From positions 1,736,001 to 1,800,000 of the forward strand of contig NZ_JAVCWF010000001.1 in assembly GCF_031085375.1 (NCBI RefSeq): DNA of 64,000 nt, given 5' to 3'. The position numbers were made by a program, and so were the translations under genes. This stretch comes from Lactiplantibacillus brownii (GTDB taxonomy: Bacteria; Bacillota; Bacilli; Lactobacillales; Lactobacillaceae). The notes below the pieces were generated by a model. That model did no database searches, was not told where the DNA came from, and saw only the letters and a program-made list of their open reading frames with translations. Each line of letters starts with the position of its first letter. Within the stretch, counting starts at the first letter, position 1. This document shows, in pieces, positions 17,809 to 25,160 of the stretch.

Positions 17809-20334
17809 TTAAGATACTGATGATTGTGGCATGAAATCTTCAGGCGTCACGCCAGTCATCCCAATCATGGGATCAATTTGACCATTCTGTACCAATGCCG
17901 GCGTTAGCCGTTGTGGTCCGGTCACAGTCTCGGGGTCAGTCGTTGACGCCGCAACCGTTGCAGCTGGTGCCACTGAGGCAGGTGTGTCGACAGTGGCTTC
18001 AGTCTCGGCACTGCTTGGCGCTGGCGAATCCGGAACTGCTTCACCCGTGAAGACTTGTTGCAATCGTTTGGTCAAAGTCGTCAATCGGTTGACCGATTCA
18101 TTAGTCACACTACGTTCGAAAGATTGAATATCGCCTAATAAAATCAAAATTTGTTCGGCACGTGTCACTGCCGTATAAAGTAAATTACGTTGCAACATTC
18201 TTGAAAACTGTGGCACTAATGGCAACACGACCATTTTGAATTGACTCCCTTGCGACTTATGAATCGACATACTATAAGCTAATGTCAGTCGATTCCAATC
18301 CGACTTTTGGTAAGTCACTTCATTTTGCTCAAAAGCGATAATCAATTGGTCTTTTTTCGACTTATTGTGTGGATCTTTCGCTAAATCGATCCCAACAATT
18401 TTACCGATATCGCCATTAAAAACATTATCTTCTGGCGCATTGACCAACTGTAATACTTTGTCGCCAACCCGAAATTCCTGATCATTATATCTGATTCGCT
18501 TCTGTTGTTTGGATTTCAAGGGATTAAAAATATTTTGCACCGTCGTATTCAACTGATCAATCCCAGCGGCACCCCGATACATCGGCGCAAGAATTTGCAC
18601 CTCATCCGCGGTGAAGCCTTTCGCCTTCGCCTTAGACACCACCTGTTCAATGATATGGTTGACCTGAAAGGCATTGCAGGAAATGAAAGATCGATCGGGC
18701 TGATTGACGCGAAAATCATCCGGCAAACGGCCTGACTTAATCGCATGCGCCAGTGGAATAATACTTGAATCATCATCTTGCCGATAAATGGTCTTTAATT
18801 CAATTTGTGGTAGTTCTGGACTTTGTAACAGGTCATGAAAGACTTGGCCAGCCCCCACCGATGGCAACTGATCCTTATCACCCACTAAAATCACTTGCAT
18901 ATGACTTGGCACAGCTTGTAACAATAGTCGAAATAACGTCGTATCAACCATCGACATTTCATCAATAATTAAAATACCACCTTCAAGATCCTTCGTAGGC
19001 ATTTCGGGATCGTCATCTCGGCCAGTCAGTCCTAGTAATCGGTGAATCGTGCCGGCTGGTAATCCAGTCGTCTCGGCCATCCGTTTAGCGGCACGACCAG
19101 TTGGTGCAGCTAACAAAATTGGGAAACTTTTTTCTTTGTACTCATTCAAATCTAACGATACGTCATGTAACTCGGCAAACAAGGCGACCAAACCCCGAAT
19201 AATCGTCGTTTTACCGGTCCCGGGACCCCCGGTTAAAAGGAACAGGTGTGACGTGACCGCTGATTTTAAAGCCTGAGTTTGCGACTCATCATAAGTTAAG
19301 TTGCTCGCTTTGGCCACATGGGCAATCGCCCGATCGACGACTTTGTCAGTCAAGTTGCCATCATTGTCGGCATCGTGTAACCGTTTAAGGTGCTCAGCAA
19401 TGCCCCATTCTGCTTCATATAAGTTGCGAAGATAAATGCGATTTTCTTCGCCAACGATTTTATTATCCTTAGCCAATCCTACCAATTGATCCGCCAACTT
19501 TTGCGGATCAATCGCAACATTCCGTGAGTTTTCAAGTAGTTGCAGCGTTGCGGTAATCAAGAGCTTAGCGGTCGTATAAGTATCGCCATTTTGTGCACAA
19601 TTCTCATTGATCTGGGTCAATAATGCCGCCCGCAACCGACTATCGGCCTGCGGATCAACTTTAAGTTGTGTGGCAATTTGATCTGCCTTCTTGAAACCGA
19701 CTCCTTTGATATCTTCCACTAGACGATAAGGATCGTTTTGAATCACTTGCAACGTATCTCCCTGGTACTTCGCATAGATTGCGGCCGCTAAACGGCTCCC
19801 AAAACCATAGGCATTCAGCCCAATAATCGTTTGTTCTAATCCATTATTGACACGTAAAGTATCTAATAATGTTTGCTGTACCGATGCCCGTAAGCCAATC
19901 GGTTGCAAAACTTTAGGGTCTGCTAGAATCTTATCAATGGCATCTTCTCCTAGCGTATCGACAATCCGTTCTGCCGTTCGTCGACCTAAACCAGGAAAAT
20001 CACTGCCAGCTAAATAAGCAATCAAACCACTTCGCGACGTTGGGGTTTCATTTTGATAGTTGTCAGCTTGAAATTGGGTGCCATATTTGGGATGACGCAC
20101 GGTTTTACCCGTAAACTTATAGGTGGCTTCTTCTTGAATGTCAGCAAAGCTCCCGGTCACAACAATTTCATCCTCGGACCAATCAATATTTTGTTCTGTC
20201 ACTTTAACAAGTAAAACTTTATAAAAACTATCCGAACTACTGAAAAAAACGGCCGCAACCTTACCCACAATATAGCGTGTAATGGTCTGACCACCTTGAT
20301 CATCCGGAAATAAACTAGGATCTGTTGCCGGCAC
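17809..20334 (-). CDS. recD2: ATP-dependent DNA helicase RecD2 (RecD/TraA family)
   Basis: 5'-3' superfamily 1B helicase of bacteria, acting without RecBC in repair and fork rescue. Order: N-terminal OB-like region (1-100), helix-hairpin-helix segments (about 105-225, with FPGLGRRTAERI and IKGVGFKKADQIA), Walker A GGPGTGKT (369-376), APTGRAAKRM, Walker B LIIDEMSMVD (455-464), VGDKDQLPSVGAG, and the C-terminal helicase motif LAYSMSIHKSQGSQF and TAVTRA. A Pro/Ala/Thr-rich tail follows from about 775. GTG 20334 is 6 bases after GGAGGG. The gene is in an operon with the TPR and phosphatase genes, a common lactobacillar arrangement. Confidence 0.96.
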   Translation of the reverse strand: MPATDPSLFPDDQGGQTITRYIVGKVAAVFFSSSDSFYKVLLVKVTEQNIDWSEDEIVVTGSFADIQEEATYKFTGKTVRHPKYGTQFQADNYQNETPTSRSGLIAYLAGSDFPGLGRRTAERIVDTLGEDAIDKILADPKVLQPIGLRASVQQTLLDTLRVNNGLEQTIIGLNAYGFGSRLAAAIYAKYQGDTLQVIQNDPYRLVEDIKGVGFKKADQIATQLKVDPQADSRLRAALLTQINENCAQNGDTYTTAKLLITATLQLLENSRNVAIDPQKLADQLVGLAKDNKIVGEENRIYLRNLYEAEWGIAEHLKRLHDADNDGNLTDKVVDRAIAHVAKASNLTYDESQTQALKSAVTSHLFLLTGGPGTGKTTIIRGLVALFAELHDVSLDLNEYKEKSFPILLAAPTGRAAKRMAETTGLPAGTIHRLLGLTGRDDDPEMPTKDLEGGILIIDEMSMVDTTLFRLLLQAVPSHMQVILVGDKDQLPSVGAGQVFHDLLQSPELPQIELKTIYRQDDDSSIIPLAHAIKSGRLPDDFRVNQPDRSFISCNAFQVNHIIEQVVSKAKAKGFTADEVQILAPMYRGAAGIDQLNTTVQNIFNPLKSKQQKRIRYNDQEFRVGDKVLQLVNAPEDNVFNGDIGKIVGIDLAKDPHNKSKKDQLIIAFEQNEVTYQKSDWNRLTLAYSMSIHKSQGSQFKMVVLPLVPQFSRMLQRNLLYTAVTRAEQILILLGDIQSFERSVTNESVNRLTTLTKRLQQVFTGEAVPDSPAPSSAETEATVDTPASVAPAATVAASTTDPETVTGPQRLTPALVQNGQIDPMIGMTGVTPEDFMPQSSVS

Positions 20335-20349
20335 CGAAGTCCCTCCTGA

Positions 20350-21045
20350 CTATTTTTTCGTTGACTGATCTGACGATTGATTTTGCGCCGCGAGCATTTT
20401 TTCAATATCACTCAATTGTTGCTGATGGCTTTTAAAGTAATTAGCATCAATCTTTTTGGCCATTGCAAACAAGGCTGAGTACGGCTTGCCCAATACCATG
20501 GCAGTCAAACCAGCATTAAAATAAGCGGCTCCTTGCTGGGGATCAAGCTGAATGACTTTTTGAAAGTAATCGTACGCCTGCTGGTTATTGCCTAATGCAA
20601 GTAAGATATTTGCTACTAACAAATTAGCATCCACAGCCTCTGGCTGAGCCTCTTGCGCCGTCAATGCCCAGACCAATGCATGTTGATAGTCTTGTTTCGC
20701 CATCAACGATTGACCCATCATTAAATACGCATCCGCTTTTAATTTTTCATCGGTAATTTTCTGATAAGCGCCTAATGCCCGATCATACGACTCGGCTTGA
20801 TAATAAACGTTACCGAGCGCGTAAGTCAATAAATTTTTAGCATGATCATTTTTCTCAAATTGACCTAAAGCCTTCATGGCAAGAGCTTCCGCCTGCTCAT
20901 AATCTTGTCCCGCCGTCAAAAGGACGGTTAATTCATAATACGCTTGGAAATCTTTAGGATCAGCGTCAATTTTTTGAACCATTTGGTGAACCAAGGCTTG
21001 TTGTGCTGCTTGACTTGGTCGCTTATCTGCATGCTTTGTCACCAT
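20350..21045 (-). CDS. Tetratricopeptide-repeat protein
   Basis: A 231-residue soluble helical protein of about five TPR units; clear ones are YYELTVLLTAGQDYEQAEAL (about 36-55), LTYALGNVYYQAESYDRAL (about 73-91), ANLLVANILLALGNNQQAY (about 140-158) and AAYFNAGLTAMVLGKPYSA (about 173-191). TPR proteins act as binding scaffolds; the partner is unknown. It is 15 bases upstream of recD2 on the same strand and 12 bases after the phosphatase, so co-transcribed. A polar Gln/Ser/Lys tail ends the protein. Confidence 0.9.
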   Translation of the reverse strand: MVTKHADKRPSQAAQQALVHQMVQKIDADPKDFQAYYELTVLLTAGQDYEQAEALAMKALGQFEKNDHAKNLLTYALGNVYYQAESYDRALGAYQKITDEKLKADAYLMMGQSLMAKQDYQHALVWALTAQEAQPEAVDANLLVANILLALGNNQQAYDYFQKVIQLDPQQGAAYFNAGLTAMVLGKPYSALFAMAKKIDANYFKSHQQQLSDIEKMLAAQNQSSDQSTKK

Positions 21046-21057
21046 TATGCCTCTTTT

Positions 21058-21723
21058 CTAAATCGTATCGGTTGGATCTGGTTGTCGCGATAAGTACGAC
21101 GTATCATTCCACAAGAGTAACTTGTAGCTTTTACCACGATCGCGTGTTTCCAAAATAGTGGTACTCGTATTAGAAAGTCCACCACGATCACGTAATGTCG
21201 CTAGTGAGGCTCCTAACATCGTATTCACTAAAGCGTTCAAAGCGGCCCCATGACTCACAATCAAAACATTATCCTCACGACGTGGATTCGCTGTGACAAT
21301 TTGTTTAATGGCTGGTAGCATGCGCTTGATCAATTGCTGAAAGCTTTCACCTTGAATAGCCGTTGGATCGTACAAATCCGGATGATTACGAAAGTTATCA
21401 AATTCAGCGGGGTATTTAGCCTGCACATCCGTAAAGGCCATCCCTTCCATCTTACCCAAATTAAATTCACGCAATCGACTCAAAATAGTGACGCTTAAAT
21501 CCGGCTGATCCAGATCATGTTTTAAAGTCATCGCCGTATCCCGAGCACGCTTCAGTGGACTGGCATAAATATGGCTAAAATGAATATCTTGTAACGCCGC
21601 CGCTAATTGGTGGATTTCTTCATAACTAGCCGGTAATAAAGGGGAATCACCTTGTGAACCTTGATAGCGGCCCTCAAGATTCCATTTCGTTTTACCATGC
21701 CGAATAAATAGCAATTTTGTCAA
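21058..21723 (-). CDS. Histidine phosphatase family protein (phosphoglycerate mutase-like)
   Basis: Branch-1 histidine phosphatase: catalytic FIRHGKTKWN (phospho-His9), YASPLKRARDTA, and the second histidine in VLIVSHGAALNALV. The 221 residues and the LGKMEGM phrase match GpmB/PhoE-type phosphatases rather than cofactor-dependent glycolytic mutase, so the substrate is unknown. Start TTG 21723 is 7 bases after GAGGAAG. First gene of the operon with the TPR gene and recD2. Confidence 0.9.
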   Translation of the reverse strand: MTKLLFIRHGKTKWNLEGRYQGSQGDSPLLPASYEEIHQLAAALQDIHFSHIYASPLKRARDTAMTLKHDLDQPDLSVTILSRLREFNLGKMEGMAFTDVQAKYPAEFDNFRNHPDLYDPTAIQGESFQQLIKRMLPAIKQIVTANPRREDNVLIVSHGAALNALVNTMLGASLATLRDRGGLSNTSTTILETRDRGKSYKLLLWNDTSYLSRQPDPTDTI

Positions 21724-21845
21724 AAGATTACTTCCTCATCTTGGTCGTCAAACGGCCTTACAGTTTAAACTCTATTATGCCAGTTATCCGGCTAATTTTC
21801 AAAATTCAATGGTTACTTGTCGAACGGCAGATTATTCCGGCAGTC

Positions 21846-21903
21846 AAAAGTCATATTATTTCAGCCAGATTCTCGCAATCTTTGCTGTGATAATATGACT
21901 TTT
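21846..21903. repeat. 14-bp perfect inverted repeat with internal hairpin
   Basis: AAAAGTCATATTAT (21846-21859) and its exact complement (21890-21903), with a 30-base loop that holds a smaller AGATT/AATCT stem. A and T runs flank it on both sides, so it may be a bidirectional terminator. It could also be an end of the decayed transposon next door. Confidence 0.5.
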
Positions 21904-21956
21904 ATTTTCCATTCTTTCAAATCGGCCAGATTATTCCAGTTTCTACTTTTACACGA

Positions 21957-21982
21957 ATCAAAAAGGCCGACGAATGTCGGCC
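21957..21982 (-). terminator. Terminator after the transposon ATPase remnant
   Basis: Perfect 7-bp stem GGCCGAC (21965-21971) / GTCGGCC (21976-21982), loop GAAT, then TTTTTG on the minus strand. Confidence 0.8.
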
Positions 21983-21996
21983 CAAGCTGATTATTG

Positions 21997-22768
21997 TTAG
22001 ATGATTGCGATCTCCAAATTGGCCTGAAAAACCAATTCATTATCAATCTGTTGTTTCTTTTGGGCTGTGCCCAAAATCAAACACTGTGTGATCATTAAAT
22101 CGAGACGACGAAGACTACCGTTACTATGTTCAATCATTGTCGCTAAGGTCTCAGTCGGAATTAGGTTTTCTTGAATACCAGCGCTTTTAAACTTGGCGGC
22201 CACATAGTCATGAAATTCTTCGTGATTTAGACCTAAGACCTGATAATTAACCGTAATTCGTTGGCGAAAGGCCTCAAATTGTGGCCTCTGTACGGTTTGG
22301 GCTAATAGTGGTAGTCCAGATAAAATAACAATACACTTCTTATCTCCATCGAGTTTGAAATTTGTGATAAGCATCAATTCATTGAATATTTGTCCGTTTA
22401 AATACTGAGCCTCATCAATGATAAAGACTGGTGTTCGATGTTCATTGTCATGCAGTTCGATGATTCGTTCTTGGATTTGACGAAACTTAGTCGCTTTACG
22501 AAAGGCGGGTTCAATGCCAATACTTGTTGCTAGTTGTTAAAGGTAAATAACACACTTGATACTTGTTAGGACTTAAGCTTTGAGAAAAATTACGTAAGAT
22601 AACGGTCTTGCCAACACCTGAACGACCAGTGAATAGGCCTATCCCTAGCGATTTAACCAGATAGTCTAAACGATAAGTCATCTCTTTATAATCGATTGTT
22701 GTCACAACTCGTTTTGCTGCTTTATCAAAGGGGTTATGAGTCATACCGTAATATACTAAGAAATCCAT
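21997..22768 (-). pseudogene. Disrupted TnsC/ExeA-like transposition ATPase
   Basis: AAA+ ATPase of the kind that accompanies Mu/Tn7-like DDE transposases. It starts MDFLVYYGMTHNPFDKAAKR, the family opening, with Walker A GRSGVGKT near residue 53. After LPLTT the frame ends at 22511. The homologous continuation appears in another frame (QLATSIGIEPAFRKATKFRQ), followed by Walker B PVFIIDEAQYL, the sensor-like ILSGLPLL, and a C-terminal lid ending ANLEIAII at 21997. The missing stretch between the two frames (normally about ten residues ending FYRQL) suggests a small frameshifting deletion near 22530. The start is 2 bases after the transposase stop, as expected for the intact element. Confidence 0.8.
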
Positions 22769-22770
22769 TA

Positions 22771-22975
22771 TTAGTCCTCCGTCATGCGAATGCGTTCGCG
22801 TGCTGTGCGACCGTTCTCTAGCTTATCGACTAACTTGATGGGTAGTAATTGTCCTTCACAGTCAATCCAGACCACCGAAAGGTCTGGTTGGTAACGAACT
22901 GTGACTCGTTGGCCAATTGTCGCTCGGCCAGTCTCATATTGTTGGCCGTTTAAGCTAATAGTGCCGTCATTTTAT
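22771..22975 (-). pseudogene. C-terminal remnant of a Mu/TnsB-like DDE transposase
   Basis: About 67 codons in frame on the minus strand without a start: NDGTISLNGQQYETGRATIG, then QRVTVRYQPDLSVVWIDCEG, ending RERIRMTED and a stop at 22771-22773. The pattern V/DGTI-L-G-YE followed by a beta-barrel VTVRY-P-L-VW matches the Mu transposase C-terminal domain. The catalytic DDE core is absent; sequence similarity stops abruptly near 22975, where an unrelated plus-strand fragment begins. Confidence 0.7.
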
Positions 22976-22977
22976 GG

Positions 22978-23106
22978 TATTTAGAAAACCATCGTGAGCA
23001 GAGTGCGACTCAGATAATGAAAAAATTACGATTAGATCCCACAAGTCTCAGTTATTACGAAACTTTACGTAGAAAAATAGAGTTACAACAGCTTCAGCAT
23101 TCTTGA
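22978..23106 (+). pseudogene. 3' fragment of an unknown plus-strand gene
   Basis: An in-frame stretch of 42 codons with protein-like composition (YLENHREQSATQIMKKLRLD..., ending QLQHS) begins exactly where the transposase remnant stops and runs to TGA 23104-23106. It has no convincing start or RBS; ATG 23017 is possible but unsupported. Family not recognised; the break suggests a gene cut by insertion or deletion. Confidence 0.35.
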
Positions 23107-23142
23107 TAAAATAACATTTAAATATTCTCAATAAACCCTGTA

Positions 23143-23176
23143 CAAAAAAAGATGTCGCCACAACCAGCCAACATCT
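23143..23176 (-). terminator. Terminator of the small-gene cluster
   Basis: Stem AGATGT-GGC / GCG-ACATCT with mismatches, loop about 7, followed on the minus strand by seven T. It lies 18 bases after the stop at 23194. Confidence 0.75.
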
Positions 23177-23193
23177 CTGAATACACTATTAAA

Positions 23194-23394
23194 TTAATCA
23201 CTCTGGTTATGCTCTAATTCATTCCGCCTTGCTGCAATCAAATCTGATAATTCATCCAGATCCGACAATTTCGACATAGCTTTAACGAAATTCCGTGCAC
23301 GTGATCGATATTGAAGGTATTTTATTCGATCTTTATTATTACCATCCCAACGAATGTTGGCGGCCCGCTTGGCATTTGTGTATGGTTGTGTCAT
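23194..23394 (-). CDS. Small basic helical protein, unknown function (accessory)
   Basis: A 66-residue protein starting MTQPYTNAKRAANIRWDGNN, with many Lys/Arg in the first 45 residues (YLQYRSRARNFVKAMSK) and an acidic C-terminal helix (LDELSDLIAARRNELEHN). I recall similar small proteins on lactobacillar plasmids and prophages, without assigned function; a DNA-binding or structural role is possible. ATG 23394 follows AGGGGAG with 8-9 bases; the longer upstream reading belongs to the 41-residue gene in another frame. Last gene of the cluster. Confidence 0.65.
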   Translation of the reverse strand: MTQPYTNAKRAANIRWDGNNKDRIKYLQYRSRARNFVKAMSKLSDLDELSDLIAARRNELEHNQSD

Positions 23395-23408
23395 ATTTGG
23401 ATTCTCCC

Positions 23409-23534
23409 CTACTTCACCAACAACCATACTAGTAAGGCAATAAGAATCAACCAAACAACGATATTTGGTAGTGCCTGTCTCAAATTTAAGTGAGCAACAC
23501 TGAAACTCACATTTTTCGGCTTAAATCGTTTCAT
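23409..23534 (-). CDS. 41-residue single-pass membrane peptide
   Basis: Short gene: MKRFKPKNVSFSVAHLNLRQ, then a continuous hydrophobic helix (residues 21-40, ALPNIVVWLILIALLVWLLV) and a final Lys. GAGAGGTG is 5 bases before ATG 23534, and the stop is 15 bases upstream of the 66-residue gene, so they are co-transcribed. A basic N-terminus with one terminal helix could be a membrane anchor, a small toxin-like peptide or a phage-type protein. No family recognised. Confidence 0.65.
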   Translation of the reverse strand: MKRFKPKNVSFSVAHLNLRQALPNIVVWLILIALLVWLLVK

Positions 23535-23570
23535 GTTAACACCTCTCACAAGCAATTAGCATTACTTTCT

Positions 23571-23599
23571 GCTATACTGACTTTATAGTAAAGTACCAA
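23571..23599 (-). promoter_or_regulatory. Promoter with palindrome for the 41- and 66-residue genes
   Basis: TTGGTA (23594-23599), 17-base spacer, TATAGC (23571-23576). The spacer contains the palindrome ACTTTA-CTA-TAAAGT (23580-23594), placed as a repressor operator would be. Start site near 23564, about 30 bases before the 41-residue gene. Confidence 0.45.
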
Positions 23600-23625
23600 C
23601 AAAGGGTGGGCCTAATCACCCTTTG
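23600..23625 (-). terminator. Hairpin after the 54-residue gene
   Basis: Perfect 9-bp stem CAAAGGGTG / CACCCTTTG with an 8-base loop, 13 bases beyond the stop at 23638. There is no T run, so it may be a weak terminator or an mRNA-stabilising structure. Confidence 0.4.
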
Positions 23626-23637
23626 CGTGAAACGGTC

Positions 23638-23802
23638 TTACAACTCAAAACTTGTTTTGAAACTGATGAGCCCAAAATTAAGTGCAACCTTAACTTTGTA
23701 ACACGGTTCATCATGGCGTTTCTCAACATTCAAGCTGACTATGATCAAATTAACCTTAATGGTTAAATCAATCTTAGTCGGCTTTTTCATTTGAAATTGC
23801 AA
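23638..23802 (-). CDS. Small unknown protein (54 residues), accessory
   Basis: Reads MQFQMKKPTKIDLTIKVNLI, continuing with alternating beta-prone residues (LNVEKRHDEPCYKVKVALNF) and no membrane segment. Start TTG 23802 is 8 bases after GGGGAGG, a strong RBS; ATG four codons in is an alternative. Function not recognised. It is the first gene of the minus-strand small-gene cluster and lies right behind a promoter that overlaps a 24-bp palindrome. Confidence 0.5.
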   Translation of the reverse strand: MQFQMKKPTKIDLTIKVNLIIVSLNVEKRHDEPCYKVKVALNFGLISFKTSFEL

Positions 23803-23834
23803 GGGAATCACCTCCCCTCGTTGGTACATATATG

Positions 23835-23863
23835 TTAATACACTTGTACAAGTGTATTATCAA
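23835..23863 (-). promoter_or_regulatory. Promoter overlapped by a 24-bp perfect palindrome
   Basis: TTGATA (23858-23863), 17-base spacer, TATTAA (23835-23840). A perfect palindrome, arms TAATACACTTGT / ACAAGTGTATTA (23836-23859), fills the spacer and covers both hexamer edges, the arrangement of a repressor operator. The regulator is unknown; candidates in the window are the MazE-like protein at 23974 and the XRE protein at 24586. Confidence 0.6.
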
Positions 23864-23973
23864 CAAAAATTAAGATTTTTAAACAACATAATTGAATTAG
23901 TACATAAATCTCAGATCCCTTTAACATCGTATTACATATTATACTTAGCTAAAAGAAAGGAATACTTACCATC

Positions 23974-24189
23974 ATGGAAGTGAAAATCATAAATTACCAT
24001 ACCTCTTTAGCATTGGGCTTGCCGAAGGATAATCGTTTTAAGGAGGGTCAAAATTGGTTGCTAATCCCCTCCGCAGATGGAGAATCATTCACTTTGGCTC
24101 CCAAAACAGAAAATCCATACAACAAAACTAAAGGCTCAAAAATCATGACTGAAGAATGGTCTGATTTTAATTGTAATGAAGTGAAATAA
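23974..24189 (+). CDS. MazE/PemI-like antitoxin, apparently without toxin
   Basis: A 71-residue protein starting MEVKIINYHTSLALGLPKDN. The AbrB/MazE swapped-hairpin pattern (SLALGLPK...F.EGQNWLLIP) occupies residues 10-40, and the tail (NKTKGSKIMTEEWSDFNCNE) resembles the toxin-binding region of PemI/MazE antitoxins of lactobacilli. A PemK/MazF toxin gene normally follows directly, but the next 75 bases contain only a short similarity to a PemK opening and then the 3' end of an opposing gene. A -10 TATACT lies at 23940-23945, and AAAGGA is 12 bases before ATG 23974, somewhat far. Confidence 0.6.
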   Translation: MEVKIINYHTSLALGLPKDNRFKEGQNWLLIPSADGESFTLAPKTENPYNKTKGSKIMTEEWSDFNCNEVK

Positions 24190-24265
24190 CAAGGGATACT
24201 TCCCAACAAAAAAACTTATTTTATTTGAACGTTGCCCGGGACACATCTGATTCGGGCTTGCTAAA

Positions 24266-24589
24266 TCAAAATACTCTATCAAAATGTTTAACCGCTAGAT
24301 ACTCAATAAAGGACCCTAAACAAATAACCAAAGTAAAAATCAATAAGACAAGATTCAAACTAAGAGTGATTTTTTGTGATGCAAAGAGGGACCAAACCAT
24401 CACAATGGCTACAGCAACAATCAAACTTTCATAATAATATTTAACTAGTCGATTAGCACGAAGACAAATTTGCTGCCACCGTTCATCGTTATGATAACGA
24501 CGTTTTAAACCATCAATCTTTATTACCGCATAAAAATATAGTCCCATCACTAAAATAACAACGACTAAAATACTCGTTTGATTCATCAT
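24266..24589 (-). CDS. Membrane protein paired with an XRE regulator
   Basis: A 107-residue protein with three predicted transmembrane helices (about 5-24, 53-72 and 74-96) and a positively charged loop between the first two (KIDGLKRRYHNDERWQQICL). No catalytic motif. Its ATG overlaps the stop of the upstream XRE gene (ATGA), so the two are translated together. Such XRE-membrane pairs are common in Firmicutes, where the membrane partner is thought to modulate the regulator; here that is inference. Confidence 0.75.
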   Translation of the reverse strand: MMNQTSILVVVILVMGLYFYAVIKIDGLKRRYHNDERWQQICLRANRLVKYYYESLIVAVAIVMVWSLFASQKITLSLNLVLLIFTLVICLGSFIEYLAVKHFDRVF

Positions 24590-24789
24590 AAAGTCCCCTC
24601 CAAATAGAAGATTTGTTCAATTGGTTGGCCAAAAAGTTGGGCAATTTTAAAAGTGAGTTCAAGCGAAGGCAGGTACTTGTGTTTTTCAATTGAAATAACC
24701 GCTTGGCGTGAAAAATGTAGGCGGCCAGCCAATTCTGCTTGCATCCAATTACGTTCCGCCCGCAAGACTTTAAGCCGATTCTTTATCAA
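24586..24789 (-). CDS. XRE-family transcriptional regulator
   Basis: A 67-residue helix-turn-helix protein made of a single HTH_3 domain: MIKNRLKVLRAERNWMQAEL, recognition region FSRQAVISIEKHKYLPSLEL, and FKIAQLFGQPIEQIFYLE, close to the YozG/Cro-like short regulators. Start TTG 24789 lies 5-6 bases after GATGGTG; there is no ATG alternative. Upstream partner of the membrane protein gene; may autoregulate. Confidence 0.88.
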   Translation of the reverse strand: MIKNRLKVLRAERNWMQAELAGRLHFSRQAVISIEKHKYLPSLELTFKIAQLFGQPIEQIFYLEGTL

Positions 24790-25018
24790 TGTAACACCAT
24801 CTTTACTAAAAGTAATGTTTTATTTACATATATAGCATATCACAATAACAGTAGCGATGTTAGCGCTTTCCAAACTGCTGCCGGATTTAATTTATTTCGG
24901 AAATTCTGTATGATTCATATATGGAGTTCCTTTTCTGTTGTATTTTTTTCGTGGTTGATAAAAGTATACGGGAGGTAACTCCTTTTTCATACATAAAATT
25001 TCTGGAATAGTATGCATC
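24790..25018. other. AT-rich stretch upstream of the XRE gene
   Basis: No supported gene. It holds a short GGAG-GTAA-CTCC hairpin followed by five T (near 24970-24986, plus strand). Composition is more AT-rich than the core genes, consistent with the accessory nature of this region. Confidence 0.4.
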
Positions 25019-25081
25019 AAAAAAACGGCAAGCAATTCCGGCGGGCAGAAATCTGCTGCTGGAATTGCTTGCCGTTTTTGG
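25019..25081. repeat. Large perfect hairpin (19-bp stem), bidirectional terminator-like
   Basis: Arms 25021-25039 and 25061-25079 are exact complements (AAAAACGGCAAGCAATTCC and its complement), with an inner GCAGA/TCTGC stem in the loop. A-rich before and T-rich after. No gene ends within 400 bases on the plus side, so it is either a terminator orphaned by gene loss or a standalone element. Confidence 0.7.
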
Positions 25082-25160
25082 CTGATATTTTGTTGGTATA
25101 ACGTGCGCGTCGACAGTTACTCGACTAAATTTTAATTATGTCAACTAGTGCATCGTAGCT

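Noticed and set aside
24225..24434. Plus-strand frame after the MazE-like gene as a possible PemK/MazF toxin
   Set aside because: It has no toxin motifs, no RBS, and most of it is antisense to the membrane protein gene. The faint similarity to a PemK opening is only a few codons.
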